From: Rutidosis leptorrhynchoides
Taxonomy: Eukaryota; Streptophyta; Magnoliopsida; Asterales; Asteraceae
Direction: 5' to 3'
Assembly: GCF_046630445.1 (NCBI RefSeq)
Contig: NC_092337.1
Location: 370,379,501-370,443,500 of the forward strand
DNA: 64,000 nucleotides
Shown: positions 1-12,727 of the stretch, piece after piece
How the letters are laid out: the number at the start of each line of letters is the position of its first letter
Position numbering within the stretch: position 1 is the stretch's first letter
Translations under genes and position numbers: made by a program
Notes under the pieces: generated by a model
What the model saw: the letters and a program-made list of their open reading frames with translations, nothing else
The model's database searches: none
Told to the model about the DNA's origin: nothing

Positions 1-1855
1 TTCATTATTATGTTAAAGATCTTAGATTTTTAGCTTATGGTCTCATTACTTTCATTATTTTGTTAAAGATCTTAGCTTTCTAGCTTATGGTCTCATTAAT
101 CTTGTAAAGATCCAAGCTTTCTAGCTTAGGGTTTTCTTAATACTTGAGATCTAAGTTATTATTGTAGATCTCACTTACTTGGAACATTTTTGAGTTTGTT
201 GTGATGATAAAGATCAAGTCTTCATCATCACATGTGATATAGATGCATGAACTTGTGTAAAATGGACAAAGGTTGAAGCTTTACTGGATTTATGCAATAA
301 AGAGGCAACCTTGATGTTCAAAACTTGTAGAATGATAGATTTTACTCTTAGTTGTGTGTTTATGGTTAAACCTTGGTCAAAGTGATGCTAAAACATCAAA
401 GAGTTGTACACTTGAAGCTTACAAGCATCAAGGATGAGAACCGTGATGAGCATCAAGCACCAAGAACCTCACCGGAGCACTTGTTTTCTATTTTTCGGGG
501 TCTGATTAGACTTCTGGGCTTCATTGAAAATTAATTTTCAGATATTTCGTTTCGATTAGATGACTTTTTCGTTTAGGCCTCGACTTAATCCGATATACGG
601 TTTAGGATTTATAGCCTTCCGAAAGTCACTACGCCCTTGTAACGTTGTGCTAAAATTTCTGACCTACTCGCACTTAAACCGTCGCCACGGTCAAACGAAG
701 ACAAGTTAGGTTCTGAAAATTGGTCAGAGGTTAGAGGACTCACATACGGAGCCATAACCACTGACTACGCGTATTTTCGATTTGTATAGAGGTCGCAACA
801 GCTGTCCGAAGTCAGCCTTTTATTTCGATCTCTATTCTTGTTAAACTTACCTTAGTATTGATGAATGATGATGATAATGATGATGTCGATGATGACACTT
901 AAACTTAATTTATGCACTTTTAAACTTATGGGGACAACATACTGACTTAGTGACCTTTGACTTAGGTTGACGACCTTCCGGACCGACTTACTACTTGCAT
1001 ACGTTTCGTATCGACTTTTACTGCTTATTCACTGTAAGTTATAGCATCCCTTTTTTACTTTAGTTATTTTGGGACTGAGAATACATGTGCGTTTTACGTT
1101 TTGCATACTAGGCATGAGTACTTAAACTTTATATATGTGTGGGTTATACAACGGCATAAACTTTCCCCTTAGCTCGGTAACGTTTAGTTATTGGTTTTTG
1201 AACCGGTGAACGCGAATCTTAGATATGGATCCATAGGGTTTGACATCCCCACTCGGGCTAGTCGCACTAGCATTTAATGGGTGTTTAATACTTCGTAAAC
1301 ATACGCACTCGCCAAGTGTACTTTTAGGGGGTATTACTATTACGTTAAGTTAGTTACCGGGTGCCCACGGATAAGCATATACTTTATCATACTGTTTTGA
1401 AACGCTGTTTGCAGCACTGAAATCTCGTGGTCTACATTACTTTACTGATACAAACAAACTATAGCTCACCAACATTCGTGTTGACTTTTTAAGCGTGTAT
1501 TTCTCAGGTGCTTAGACGTTGTTGCTTCCGCTGTTAGACTTGCTGTCTTGGTGTTATAGACTTGCTGTTATGGACCTGCTGTGTTAGATTTCCGCTGCAT
1601 TACTTAGAGATGTCTCAATCATGAAACTTTTATTTTGCATTCGTAACTTACATTATTTTCAAACATTGGCTTTGTAATGACCGTTGGGTCACATACTTAT
1701 GTTTATGCTTCTATTCATAGGAAGCACGTCACCTTCTGTAAAACGCTATCTTTTTATGAATGTAAAAACTGGTTTTCAAACAGCATATAGTGTTTGACCT
1801 TGTAATGATCCTGTTGTTGATGAACCGTACACGATGGTTTTGTACTGGACATCAC
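1..1855 (+). mobile_element. Degraded 5' LTR of Ty3/gypsy element A
   Basis: The segment ends in CA at 1855, directly before a degenerate initiator-Met tRNA primer site. It carries blocks also found in the other gypsy LTRs here: a GCGAATCTTAGATATGGATC-type block near 1212-1240, and the AAATCTCGTGGTC...CTCACCAACATTCG...TTTCTCAGG block at 1420-1508. The LTR start is not identified and may lie outside the window. Positions 1-115 contain an imperfect direct repeat of about 60 bp (TTCATTATT...GGTCTCATTA twice). No partner LTR was found, so the boundaries are approximate. Confidence 0.6.
1470..1483 (+). other. LTR hairpin CAACA-TTCG-TGTTG
   Basis: This is a five-pair stem closed by A-T within the conserved LTR block, followed by TTTCTCAGG. 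The same hairpin with a different closing pair occurs at 21845, 50535, 56094 and 57701. Confidence 0.5.
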
Positions 1856-1875
1856 ATTTGGCATCAAAGCATTGG
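1856..1875 (+). other. Degenerate primer-binding site, gypsy A
   Basis: The sequence TTTGGCATCAAAGCATTGG corresponds to TGGTATCAGAGCATTGG in elements B and C, with substitutions. It marks the LTR/internal junction. Confidence 0.55.
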
Positions 1876-3046
1876 TTGTAGGGAATTAGGTTGCATTAGT
1901 GAGTCTTGACCAAGTCGAGTAGGATTCGCTAATAGAACTAATCTACAACTTGCTCGTTTACTTGTTTCTGCGGAACCTGCTGCATGCTACTGTGTTATAT
2001 TACTGCCTGTTACTGCTTACTACTGCTGCATGCTACTGCTTACTTATACTATCATATGATCTTGCTGCATGCTATTGCTTACTTTTACTGCCATGTGAAC
2101 TCGCTGTATGCTTTTGCTTATTCTCCCTACTGCATGTTACTATCTTCTTTTAGCATGTTACTTCGGTATGATACTATTACTATTGCCATGCTACGTACTG
2201 CTGTAGATGATCTAGGCTACCGTAGTTGTTATGCCTGATTACATTCTTGCTACATGTCTGCCATTCGCTGTACCGACTTGGAGAACTTATCCTTCCCAGT
2301 TCAGATGTTTTTCTGAACTACTTTCCCACTCGTCTAACCCTAAGGATTAGTATTGTAATCCACCTGTTACTACCGTTCCACCGTTACAGAGATCGAAACA
2401 TTACTTCACGCAATCTAGAAGGAGTACCCCTCAGATTACACGCCCACTACAGTTGATCCTCAGAGGAGGAGATATGTGAGGACTTGTCGGAGTAACCGCA
2501 CCCCGAGTTCACTCTAATTAGCCACATATAATGTATGAACATTAGAAGGATGTTCAGTTTCCACAAGCTGACCTGTATCCCGTACGCTTTCATGACCGTC
2601 GCTTATATCTTCCATTCTTCACCACTACTCGACGATCTAATGACACTTCTGGACTTAGGTCCCTAACACTCTTAGACACTGGAGAAGTCGGGAAGACATA
2701 TCCTTTCACAAGGTCAGAGTGCCTTCCACTGACGCTCAGCCATACCCAAAGACTTAGGAGTCGCCTCAAGACATATCGTATTACTACTTGCTACGCGTAC
2801 AACTCGACACGAGACCCAGGTTGAATTACTATAAAGGAACCTAACGACGTTACTTGAACCCGAACATTTTGAAGAAATTTCGGGACGTTTAGGCATTGAT
2901 GCATGACCTACAGAACTACGCACCCACGCCGAGAAACCGTGAGGTTAATTATGTAGATTTTATTTTGAGATAGCATAGATAAAGCACCGTTAGATGAAAT
3001 TGAGTAGAACTTGAAGTGATCACGTTACATTTGACCATATGGAGTG
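1876..3046 (+). mobile_element. Gypsy A internal region, untranslatable gag zone
   Basis: This is the region between the primer site and the conserved hairpin. The small open frames here are low-complexity (CTGCTGCATGCTACTGC-type repeats around 1975-2160) and show no recognisable protein. By position it should be the gag leader and gag, decayed. Confidence 0.35.
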
Positions 3047-3060
3047 ATGTTGGAATGAAC

Positions 3061-3121
3061 GTACGACTTAGTACAATATAATGATGCCAGGCCAGCGTGA
3101 TTATATTGAAGTAAATCATGC
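3061..3121 (+). other. Long imperfect hairpin, copy 1 (gypsy A)
   Basis: Arms 3061-3082 and 3100-3121 pair at about 18 of 22 positions. The inner arms are CAATATAAT (3074-3082) and ATTATATTG (3100-3108). One G-G mismatch (3071/3111) lies at the position occupied by a G-G mismatch in the copies at 22906 and 61304. The outer C/G pair differs from the other copies on both arms. Confidence 0.55.
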
Positions 3122-3289
3122 AGAAGTCCCAATGTTACTACATGAGGAATATGTTGTGATCCAGTGAAAATTTTGGTAGGGATCACTTGAGTATACGCAT
3201 TATGGTCTGTTAGAGGTAGGGAAAGAATAATCACGTAGCCCATATACTGTACAAGAAGGGCCTTGATTGCAGAATTGATAATCCAAAAA

Positions 3290-4210
3290 TTTGTTATAGA
3301 TATGGACACCCTGGACACTTAAGGAAAAAGTTCTCAGAGAGGAAAAACTTTGGACTTACTTACGGTAGAGCAATCATTATCTCAGCTATGGAGACTCGCA
3401 TGAATCCTGATTTTAGTTAGGGTACGTTTCGTTACAACGTTTCATTGTCTCGAAGTTATTTAATAATAGAAACCTTATATCTAAGAACCCTAGTGTTATG
3501 ACTAATAAGCCATTAACAACCATGAGAGTTAGGGATTCTATAGGACAAGCTAATGGTAAGCTGGCAGAAATAGAGGAATAATTTAAGGTATTACCTTAAA
3601 ATTAACAGGTGGGTCATTTGGAGATGACCTCATGCCAACAAAACTTGGAAATTTAAATGTAGTAGTTGGAAAGGATTAGTTACCTACGCACAAGCAGATG
3701 TTATTTGAGAAGGTTGATAGAGTTTTTCGCGATAGTATAATAAGATTTGGTTGGAATGCACCTTAAGACTAGCCTAACACCCGTCAAGTTAGGAAGCTTG
3801 ATGTAAAAGTTGGAATGGACTTTAGGATTAACCTAATACTCATCAAGTTAGGAGGCTTTGATGAAATAGTTGGAACGGACTGGCTTTCAAGGATGAAAGC
3901 GAAAGTTATTTATAGTAAGAAAATTATTCGTATACCTCCCGAGGATGGTGGACTATTACGGGGAGAGAAGTAGCCCGAAGCTGAACCTTATTAGTTGCAT
4001 GACAACAACCCGAAATTCCACAATGGAAATGGGAAGGAATAACAATGGATTTCATCACGAAGCTATCAAAAACGGTAAGGCGGTTAGAACACTATTTGGG
4101 TTATTATTAACCATCTCACCAAATCTGCTCACTTTCTAGCCATGAAAGAAACTGATACAATCGACAGACTTGCACAACGATACATATAGGAAATTGTGTC
4201 CCGTCACTTC
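3290..4210 (+). pseudogene. Gypsy A gag-pol relic: zinc knuckle, protease tail, integrase
   Basis: Conceptual translation gives three recognisable pieces of a Ty3/gypsy polyprotein in the expected order. Around 3297-3330 is a decayed CCHC knuckle (YGHPGHLRKK). Around 3840-3950 is the segment after the protease (GGFDEIVGTDWLSRMKAK, then IRIPPEDG). Around 4005-4210 is integrase core sequence ([19 protein letters not shown], then a frameshifted relic of the SAHFLAMKE region). Reverse transcriptase and RNase H are missing between protease and integrase. Frameshifts and stops are frequent, so the copy is old and dead. Clade assignment (Tekay/Del-like) is inferred from motif wording only. Confidence 0.7.
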
Positions 4211-4261
4211 AGCGATTCAGATTCTATATTAAAAACTACCCGAGAATCTTATTTGATACTC

Positions 4262-6450
4262 ATTCTTACACGACTCTGAATCCTAACTTATTCCGAGAGA
4301 TTTTTTATTTGATGATAATCACACCATCATCCTTCTTACTTCGAAACTAGTCATAACAGTTCGAAATTTCCAAAATCAATGGGTAGTTAATTCCCATCCT
4401 CATACTCTCCCATTCGTATCTCACTTATAAGCAACAACTTCACACTTAAGCATTTTTGGTCAAAGGACTTATGCCCTACTAATAGTCATCAACCACATTT
4501 AAATACAATAGTTTTCATTACCTCAAATATCACCCAAAATTTTCAAAAATCGTTTACTCGATTCTCATCAATCTTTTTCCAACTAATAACCTCTGAAATA
4601 TGAAAATTTTGTTTGCCAAAATTTTAAACACACTATTTTACTGTGCGATCCTCTCAAAGTTTTGTTAAAATAAATTTATTTTATTTGCCATACGTGCAAA
4701 TTTTAGAAACCGTATATGTTAAAGTAAATAATTACTTATTTTGACGAGTACACATGAAATTTTACTTTTACTTTTACAAATCCATTCTTTTATTCGAAAG
4801 ATATGTTACTTAGAACAGTACATGTTGTACATAACTCTAGTTTACTAAGAACTTCGTTTCTTTTCTTACATTGTCACCTTAAACGATTTCTATAAAATTT
4901 TCGTTGCTTATTATATAAAATTTTTCGATGCTTATTCGTATCCAAGTCATCCTAAAGACTTTACAACCGTTGAAATTGAGAGATTCATGTGTGTGTGTAT
5001 GTGATGAAGGCACTTACTGCTAGGGATGGCAATGGCCACCCGATCCGGTGGATATCCACCCGATCCACCCGCTTCTTGATGGATATGGATGAACCTAAAT
5101 GGATATGGATACGGATATGGATGAATATAAATGGATATGGGTATGGACATGGATGAAAAGTTTAATCCATGGATATATCCATTACCACCCGACATATATA
5201 TACAAATACATAAATATAGATATATTCTTACATATTTACTATCACAATTTCATTTACCGTTAGATTTATATTTTGCTTTCAACCTTATAATAAAATAACT
5301 ATAATATATTACGATAAAACAAGCATATATAATAAATTAAACTTACAAATTTCATATTTAATTTTCTATAACATGTTTTATAGTAATTTTTAACAAATTT
5401 TGTTATATATTCGACAAAGATTATACATTTTTATGGATAGATTTTAATTATGTCATGTTATATTTATTTCTGCCATACTACGTTTTTAATTTAATCGTAT
5501 ATTAGAAAATATCATAACATTTTTTTAATATCCATTGGATATCCATTAACCCGCTTAATCCACTGGATATGGATATGGATGGATGATCTGAAACTAAACG
5601 GATATGGATATGGATGAACAAAACCTAAATGGATATGGAAATGGATACGGTATTACCTGCTCCATATCCGATCCATTGCCATCCCTACTTACTACCACAC
5701 CATGCAGAGCCTTTGGGCATCCACTAACACTTAAACCATTCAAAATTATTGCGTTACCCCAAGGATCTTATTTGTCGCACCTACTGGAGCAATGCTCTTT
5801 CTTACGTAACTCTAAGTCCTGACTTATTCCAGGGGATTCTCATCTAGCGATGTCAACACCATCAGTATTCCGACTTTAGTATTAGTCATAACCTGTTTGG
5901 CATTTTGCAAAATCAAGAAGCGATTAACTTCTAGTCCTCATGCTCTATCCTTCATACCTCACTCTTTAGCAACGGCTTCGCACGTGAACATTTTTGGCCC
6001 AAGGACTTACGTCCTGATAATTATCAAAACTACATTTAATTCATTAAGTTTTCATTACCTAGTAACATGTAACCCGATGATTCAAAGATTTTTCACTCAA
6101 TCTTTTTCCACTCGTAACCTCTGAAATACGAAAAACTATATTTATCAAAAACACGTTGCTTATTTGTGCGGTCCTCACAAGATAAATGGACAAATGAATG
6201 TACTAAAAACTTTTCTGTCACTTATGCAATTTATATAAATCATATATGTATAAATTTATCCTTACTTCTTTTGGTTAGTACATACTAAGTTATACCTTCA
6301 AATTATTTAAAAATCACTCCTTTATTGAGTTGTTTAACTTAAGTCAAATAGTTTTGTTCAAAATGGTACATGTTGCACATACTTCTAAATTTACTAAGAA
6401 CTTCGTTTCGTTTATGTTGTCCCATCAAACGTTTAAAGGTTTTTCAAAAC
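4262..6450. repeat. Diverged ~650-bp direct duplication interrupted by MITE
   Basis: Sequence from about 4262 to 4930 is repeated, diverged, from about 5795 to 6450. Shared landmarks include ACTTATTCC (4287, 5821), GTCATAAC, CATTTTTGG...AAGGACTTA, and ACTAAGAACTTCGTTTC (4844, 6395). The hAT MITE lies between the copies. This may be a decayed pair of gypsy 3' region copies; no coding content was seen in either. Confidence 0.55.
5021..5687. mobile_element. hAT-type MITE (667 bp)
   Basis: Perfect 15-bp terminal inverted repeats, TAGGGATGGCAATGG and CCATTGCCATCCCTA, bound the segment. It is flanked by 8-bp duplications with one mismatch, CTTACTGC (5013-5020) and CTTACTAC (5688-5695), the duplication length expected for hAT. 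Subterminal regions are rich in GGATATGGAT repeats; the centre is very AT-rich and has no transposase. It is therefore a non-autonomous element. Confidence 0.88.
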
Positions 6451-6674
6451 TTCCTTGGTTGATTTTACTAAAGGTTTTCGTATTAGTCTACACCACGTAT
6501 GGATCACACTTCTTCTCGTCCTCCGTTTAGGGATGAAGCTTACCATTAAGATATTTGTTAAAAACTCTTGAGCCACTTGGTGGCAGTTTTATAAAATTTG
6601 TTAAAAAGACCTTGCGCTCATGAAATGTTCCTCTTAAGGTTAGACTTGGCAAAAACGCGTGCCGATAAATCAGT

Positions 6675-6785
6675 TTTCTGAAGAGGCAACACAAGTCCTT
6701 AAGGGCAGCAAGGAAAATGCTTAAGAGGCAGCACAAGCTGAAGAGACAACACAGAAAATCCTTAAGAGGCAACACGAATAAAGAC
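6675..6785. repeat. Short degenerate minisatellite (AAGAGGCAACAC unit)
   Basis: The motif AAGAGGCAACAC and close variants recur about four times at 20-30-bp spacing. The open frame on the minus strand across it is a by-product of the repeat. Confidence 0.5.
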
Positions 6786-6919
6786 TTGTGAAAACTCACA
6801 CAACCCTTAAAAAGTCTTCAACCACCATTAAATACAATAAATAGGTTTCAATTAAATCATAGTCATATGATGTTTAATGAATAGGGTTATACACCGGATG
6901 CGTTGGATGAGTATCTTTC

Positions 6920-7443
6920 ATGACAGCCGCACTACGTCAGCTAGCATACGGTCATACACCGGATGTGTTAGATAAGTATCTTCAAATGTCTGAACGAGTT
7001 GGTCGGGAATCTCTACACAACTTTTGTAAGTGTATCATTGATTTGTATGTTAACGTCTATCTAAGAGAGCCTACGTTGCACGACATTCACCGTTTGTATG
7101 AAGGTCATGAAAGGATTCATGGTTTTCCGGGCATGTTAGGTAGTATAGATTGTATGCGCTGGGCATGGGCAAAATGTCCGGTTGCGTGGAGAGGACAATT
7201 TATGCGAGGCGATCACAGTCACCCAACTATTATGCATGAAGCAGTCGCCTCATATAATAATTGGATTTGACATGCGTATTTTGGTGTGGCGGGTTCAAAC
7301 AACGATATTAATGTGCTAAACACTTTTGATTTATTCAACACAATGCTTAATGAGGAAATGTCTGATGTTCCTTATCACATAAACGGTGTTCAATACAGAA
7401 GATGGTACTATTTAGCTGACGGTATTTACCCAACATGGGTGGC
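6920..7443 (+). pseudogene. PIF/Harbinger transposase, 5' part
   Basis: This is the N-terminal and middle portion of a plant PIF/Harbinger DDE transposase (ALP1/HARBI1-like family). It carries the first catalytic Asp in the GSIDCMRW motif and the second in GSNNDINVL, followed by the YYLADGIYP motif typical of the family. The frame is interrupted by one TGA at 7268-7270, where relatives have Trp (NNW-I-W-HAYFGVAG). At 7443 the gene is cut by an LTR element and resumes in the same frame at 14947. About the first 100 residues of the usual protein are missing; the segment just upstream (6885-6920) is an imperfect short duplication of the start region. The gene is dead by two lesions. Confidence 0.85.
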
Positions 7444-9661
7444 TGATGTGATAAAACCGACCTTTAAATTTTACAACTAAACTAGCTTAATAAATATTAT
7501 CACACTACGGGCAACTGGTCCCGATCGTGTAGTAATAGATACTGGTAAGTCAAGTTCGTTCCACAGGGAGAAGCGTATTAAACAATTTAACGACAATTAA
7601 TTATATTAGAAAATGAGTTTTAATTGGTTTTTGATTTTGGAAATATTTAACTAAAATAATAATAAAAATTACAATAAATAAAAATACAAGAAAGCGTATT
7701 TACTTAGATTTCGTCCCCCTCGTTGATATGAATCATAGACAATTCATAATCAATATACTATGGATTGTTGTTAAGTCCGATTACAATATTATATAGTATA
7801 TAATTTCGTGATAACCTCTCGATTTCATAAAGTCTTGATTTACTAAGATTCAACTTAACTTTCGCTAATCTCGTCTTAACAAAGCAAACTATACCCGCTC
7901 ATTTGAATTGTGATTCAACCTAGTTTTAACTTTCATTAAAACTTAAACTAAAATGGTTGCCCTTCTTATAATTTAATGACTATATAAATCTTAATACCAC
8001 CAAATCACCAAATCCGTATTCTTATATTTTTTTCAAGAATATAATCCTACGTTTTGTCTAGATCACAAATAGTGTTGAAGCATATTTTATATTACCAATT
8101 TAACTTTCGCTAAATGATTCAATAAATTATGTGACGAGGATTAAGTATTAAATTTACATAATAATGGATCTTTTGATTGAACACAATATCTAAAATGACT
8201 AAAATAACAATTGTAATACTTAAAATGTTGACTTTATATATTTTTCTTTCGAATTTATATAAAATCTTAACTAACTAAAATTAAATCTAACTTTCGTTAG
8301 ATCTTATTTTAGATAGTTAACTATACCCCGATTATTCTAAATTGAGACCTAGCCTAGTTTTGACCTTCGCTAAAACTTAAATCGTAATGGTTTCCCTTTT
8401 TACATCTTCACGATTATACAAACTATAATATTACCCAAACCACCGAATCATATTTCTAAATTGGTATCAATAATTTATCCATAAGTTCGTCTAAATCACT
8501 TATAGTGTTAAAACATAATCTATATCAATAAAAATAACTTTCGCCATTTTTATCTAATAAATTAAGTGATAGGGTTAAATATCTAATTATATAACAATGG
8601 TTCTTTCGACTAGGCATAATATTAAAGATAATCTAAATTACATTTTAGTGTTCTAAATGATAACAATCCATAATCAAGGGGTTGTACATCTAAGTAAACA
8701 CGGGAGTAAACTAGCTAATCAAAATAATAGGATGGGAGTAAAAAATGTAAATACATAAACATAAACATAATAATAAATTACAATAATAAAAATGAAAGTA
8801 ACAAACTTACAATAAAGGCTTCAATTTATTGATTGCAAATGGTAAGAAAATGGAAATGACAGCACCCGTGCACACGAACAATAATACCCGTAATGAAACT
8901 ATCATATAACACTCTTAAAATTAATCTCATGATTAAACATAAATAAAATAAATGATACGATGTAATTTTGGGATTGAAAAATGGACTGTGTATTCTATTA
9001 CCTATCTATCCTACTATCTAACTACGGAGTATGTAATTTATTGAATGTTGACCAACTCCCTTGAAAAACTCAATGGTCTCTGCGCATGTCTTTTTAATAG
9101 TACTCCGTATTTAAATTATATCACTTGAAGTAGTAGGTAGACTTGGACTAGCTGGTGATCTACTTTCTGCTGTAAAGACTGAAAAAGAAATAGTATTAAA
9201 CATAAAAGCCACCGTCCCATCATGTAAAAGTTGAATCTGAATCTTTGCAATAGAATTATGCGTTTTGCGTATATCCTACGAGTTCCGCGTAGATCTGAAG
9301 TTTACACCTTTCGTGTGATATCCTACGCGATCCGCGTAGGTGTAAATTTGCAGTTTTTTGTCTTTTGTTCTCGGTTGATCGTTTGTTGACGTATATTGAC
9401 TTGGAATCATTTAAACTCTTTTTCTTCGATCATCTTGAACTTGCATATTTTTCGTCTTTTATTCTTGATTTCGGATAAACGTTTTCTCGATATATAATTG
9501 GTTTAATTCATCGTTTATCGTCTTTTCTTCCAACTTTAACATGTGTATTACTTTCGTCGCTTTTCTCTTAAAATGTGAATCTAATGTCCTTGTAAACGAT
9601 AAAAGAATATGAAATATAAATGATATTGGGTTGAAATATATGTATGTTTATAGCATTATCA
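7444..9661 (-). repeat. 3' LTR of the Athila/Tat-like element
   Basis: It starts TGATGTGATAAAACC and ends GCATTATCA, and is the near-identical partner of 12728-14941. It contains two GCGTAG/CTACGC-type CpG-rich motifs at about 9264-9340 in otherwise AT-rich sequence. Confidence 0.88.
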
Positions 9662-9700
9662 AAATACCCCACACTTGAACGTTGCTTGTCCTCAAGCAAT
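9662..9700 (-). other. Polypurine tract and GCTTGAGGACAAGCAA block
   Basis: On the minus strand, GCTTGAGGACAAGCAA precedes AAGTGTGGGGTATTT, which abuts the 3' LTR. This is the plus-strand priming site expected at the 3' end of the interior. Confidence 0.7.
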
Positions 9701-11349
9701 TACAGCTTTTAAATAGAATCGGAATACTACATAATCTTCCATATCAATCATTAAATAACACACACACACACACACACCACGAAATGAAAACACACGCTTT
9801 ATGAGATAGATTGGACACACTACACAATATTTATTGGATCACACGCACACTACACGAAATGAAATTCTGGCAACAGAAACAAAGTTGAAACTCGTGATTA
9901 TGGTTTAAAAATTTGGATCCTTAGGGAAAATTGGACCTTGTGGAAACGTTTTATGATTTTTTAAAATGTCATGCTAGTTTTTACACTAAACACGTTTTTC
10001 GGTTTTAACCTCAAATTCCGGTTGAGGGTAACTGAAAACCGTAGTCTCAGTCGGCGATTAGCAAGCTATCCGCCCCCATGATTGTAGTATCATGGAACTC
10101 TTTACCGGGCGCCCCCTGACGCGATATTTCTGTCGGTATTTTATGTCAATTTGTACAATTCAATTTAAGGGTTAAAACTGCGAAGACTGAGCTATCGCGT
10201 GGGACAGATCCTGCTCCAGCTTATGCACCGTAATCGGTCTTGCACTGGATAGCGACTTGGATTTACCCTACCAAGTTTATTTTCGGGTTTGAAAGTTCAA
10301 GACTTTCTCTTCCCACGGTACTTTTATATCATGATATGATATTAGTATGAAATGATATAGTTTAGAAAGTATGCTATACCAAGTAAAACGATATTCGGAA
10401 GACTTTAATTCCTTTAAGGATGGAATTGAATCATCCTTTATTACTCGCATCAATGGGATAATCAGGTTTATACATTCCAAAGCAATGATATCTGCAATAA
10501 ACTTCATAGAAACACGTGATAAATGGTTCTAAACATATGGGTTTATAAATTTCGTTATACTTGGTTTTCTTTTTAGATGTTTTAATCAAATAACTTATGT
10601 ATATTTGTTTAAAATTTTACAAAATTTTCGTAAAAATGACCAAGTTATAAGTTCTCGAGAATTTATATATCCCCATCCTACACTTAAGATTATGTAATGC
10701 CCTCATTACATAAAATCAGATAATAATGTATAAATTTGAGAGGGCAAAAAGTGTAAAGTGTTTAGAACTTCCTTTGTTAAGCAATTGGAGATCGTAAAAT
10801 GCTTATCGTATGAACATATCCAATCCCTTTTATCACAATATAACTTTGATGTTTTGTTATATCGAATGCATCATCATCATAAGTACCTGTCAACAAACAT
10901 GTTAATCACACATAAGATGGGGTTGTACTACAATAGTACAAAAATTTTACCCCACGCTTAAAATTTTTGTGTCTTTTTTAAACAAAAGCATAATAAATTA
11001 AAAACACACCATAAAAAAATTGTTATTATTATTATTTTTATATAACTGTAAGTAATTAGAATTTTAAAATATCATTTATAAAATTTATGTTTCTTTTAGG
11101 TAACGGAAATTTCGGCAATTATGCCTAATCTTTATCCGTTCATAAATTTTAAAATTCAATTTTTAAAATTTAATGTATAAAAAAAATTAAATATTATTTT
11201 TTTAGATTTTTTAAAAATCGCACAAATTTAATAAGAATTAAATGCACTCTATTTTTTTTACTTTTAATATTATAAATCACATAATGAATAAAAGGCACAC
11301 AAAACATGATTTTTTTCAACAAGTCTTTCTCTCGACTCGACCCCACACT
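9701..11349. other. Interior of Athila/Tat-like element, non-coding
   Basis: AT-rich sequence where a full element would carry pol. A (CA)n run sits near 9757-9778. No recognisable coding sequence was seen on either strand. Confidence 0.5.
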
Positions 11350-12568
11350 TTATTGCCTAGCGGGGTCAAATTTCTCTATATTTATCGAACGACATGTAAA
11401 ATCAGTGGAGAAAGTTCCACGAATTAGAAGAGCGAGCCATTCATTTACATCTCGGGTGGTATATAATATATCAGATAAATCCTTTTTCAGTTGACCGAAA
11501 AAGGATGACTCAACCCGAGAGTCAGCGCACAACTCTTCTCTAAGTGTGGCTTGCAATAAAAATTTTATTCTCCTAGGTGGATCCTGCCCAAATGGATCAT
11601 CTTTCAAGGTATTCCAAGTGTTAACCTCTTGAGGATATACGAATTCAACATGAGAAAGTGACTCCTCAAGTGATTTTAATATATTAAACTCCTCATCCTC
11701 AATGATCCCTGATGATTTCATCAACTCGTCCTCCTCATTATCACAATTATACCCGAGTGAATTATTATAAACTGAAAAGTTCTCGGGTGTATGAATAACC
11801 GGTTCTACCACTTCGACCTCGAAATTAGAATCCTCATCATTATTCTTTCCATTCACTACATATTCATTTTGACTTATCCTATTTATATATTTCATAGAGG
11901 TTTCATATTCTTTTAATTCAAGAGGTTCCTGTGAATTTATTTTTACAATTTCAATTTGCACCTTGTCCTCAACTTTTTGTTTATTTGGAACCTGTAAAAT
12001 AGGGTTAGGATAACAATATGAAGACTCAAACGATGAATCATCTGATTGTCTTTCCGAAAGAATAGTAAACAAACGCTCCATTTCTCTTTCTAGATTTTGA
12101 ATAGATGTTTGATTTTGTTGCCATTGTTGATTTAGTAATTCCCTAGTTACGGTTTGACTTTCAATAAAACTCATCATAATATTTTAAAAATCATACGAGT
12201 AATTTTCTTCATTTTGAGTTTGTTGAAAATTTTGTGGCATTTGGTTAGAAAATTGGTATTATTGATAATTTTGTGGGGAATCGTAATAAGGTTGGTTTGG
12301 ATAATAAAAATCTGGATTCGAGTTATTTTCTTGATATTCATTCCACATATAGTTCATGGGTTCATAACTCTCCATTTTCCATGGAAATATGATAATCACA
12401 TTCCCAAGTCAAATGGTAACCTCCACAATTTTCACAACTATATGTAGTTTTAACCCTATTAAACATAGATGAATCGCACCAATTATCATCAAAACTTGTT
12501 TGAGAGTATTGATTAAATTGTTGGACATTAACAAGATTTTCCATAGACATATTCTCAAAATCATCCAT
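11350..12568 (-). pseudogene. Athila/Tat-type gag C-terminal region
   Basis: Two minus-strand frames form one decayed gag region. The upstream frame (12568-12362, 68 aa) has a knuckle-like CENCGGYHLTWEC (C-x2-C-x3-H-x4-C). The downstream frame has two stops (about 12230 and 12185), then opens for 275 aa (12177-11350). The order zinc knuckle, then a Tyr/Asn/Pro/Gln-rich stretch (YYPNQPYYDSPQNYQ), then a Gln-rich coiled segment (FIESQTV...SIQNLEREMERL) matches the gag tail of Athila/Tat elements. The rest of the 275-aa frame is acidic (EDEEFNILKSLEES). It ends in a basic, Arg-rich part (DPPRRIKFLLQATLREE) that I do not recognise. The long frame being open suggests recent activity or tolerance of a short product. 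Confidence 0.7.
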
Positions 12569-12703
12569 ATTACAGTATGACTGGAACCTAGTTGAAATTT
12601 AAAAAGAACAAAGAGAAAAATAAAACAGAACTTTCGTAGGAAAATAAATCCGACGAAAGGATCAAATAACTAAAAATAATTAAATTCCTGAATGAACAAT
12701 TTC

Positions 12704-12721
12704 TCCCCGGCAACGGCGCCA
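12704..12721 (-). other. Primer-binding site, Athila/Tat type
   Basis: The minus strand reads TGGCGCCGTTGCCGGGGA, six bases inside the 5' LTR edge. This fixes the element's orientation as minus. Confidence 0.85.
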
Positions 12722-12727
12722 AAAAGT

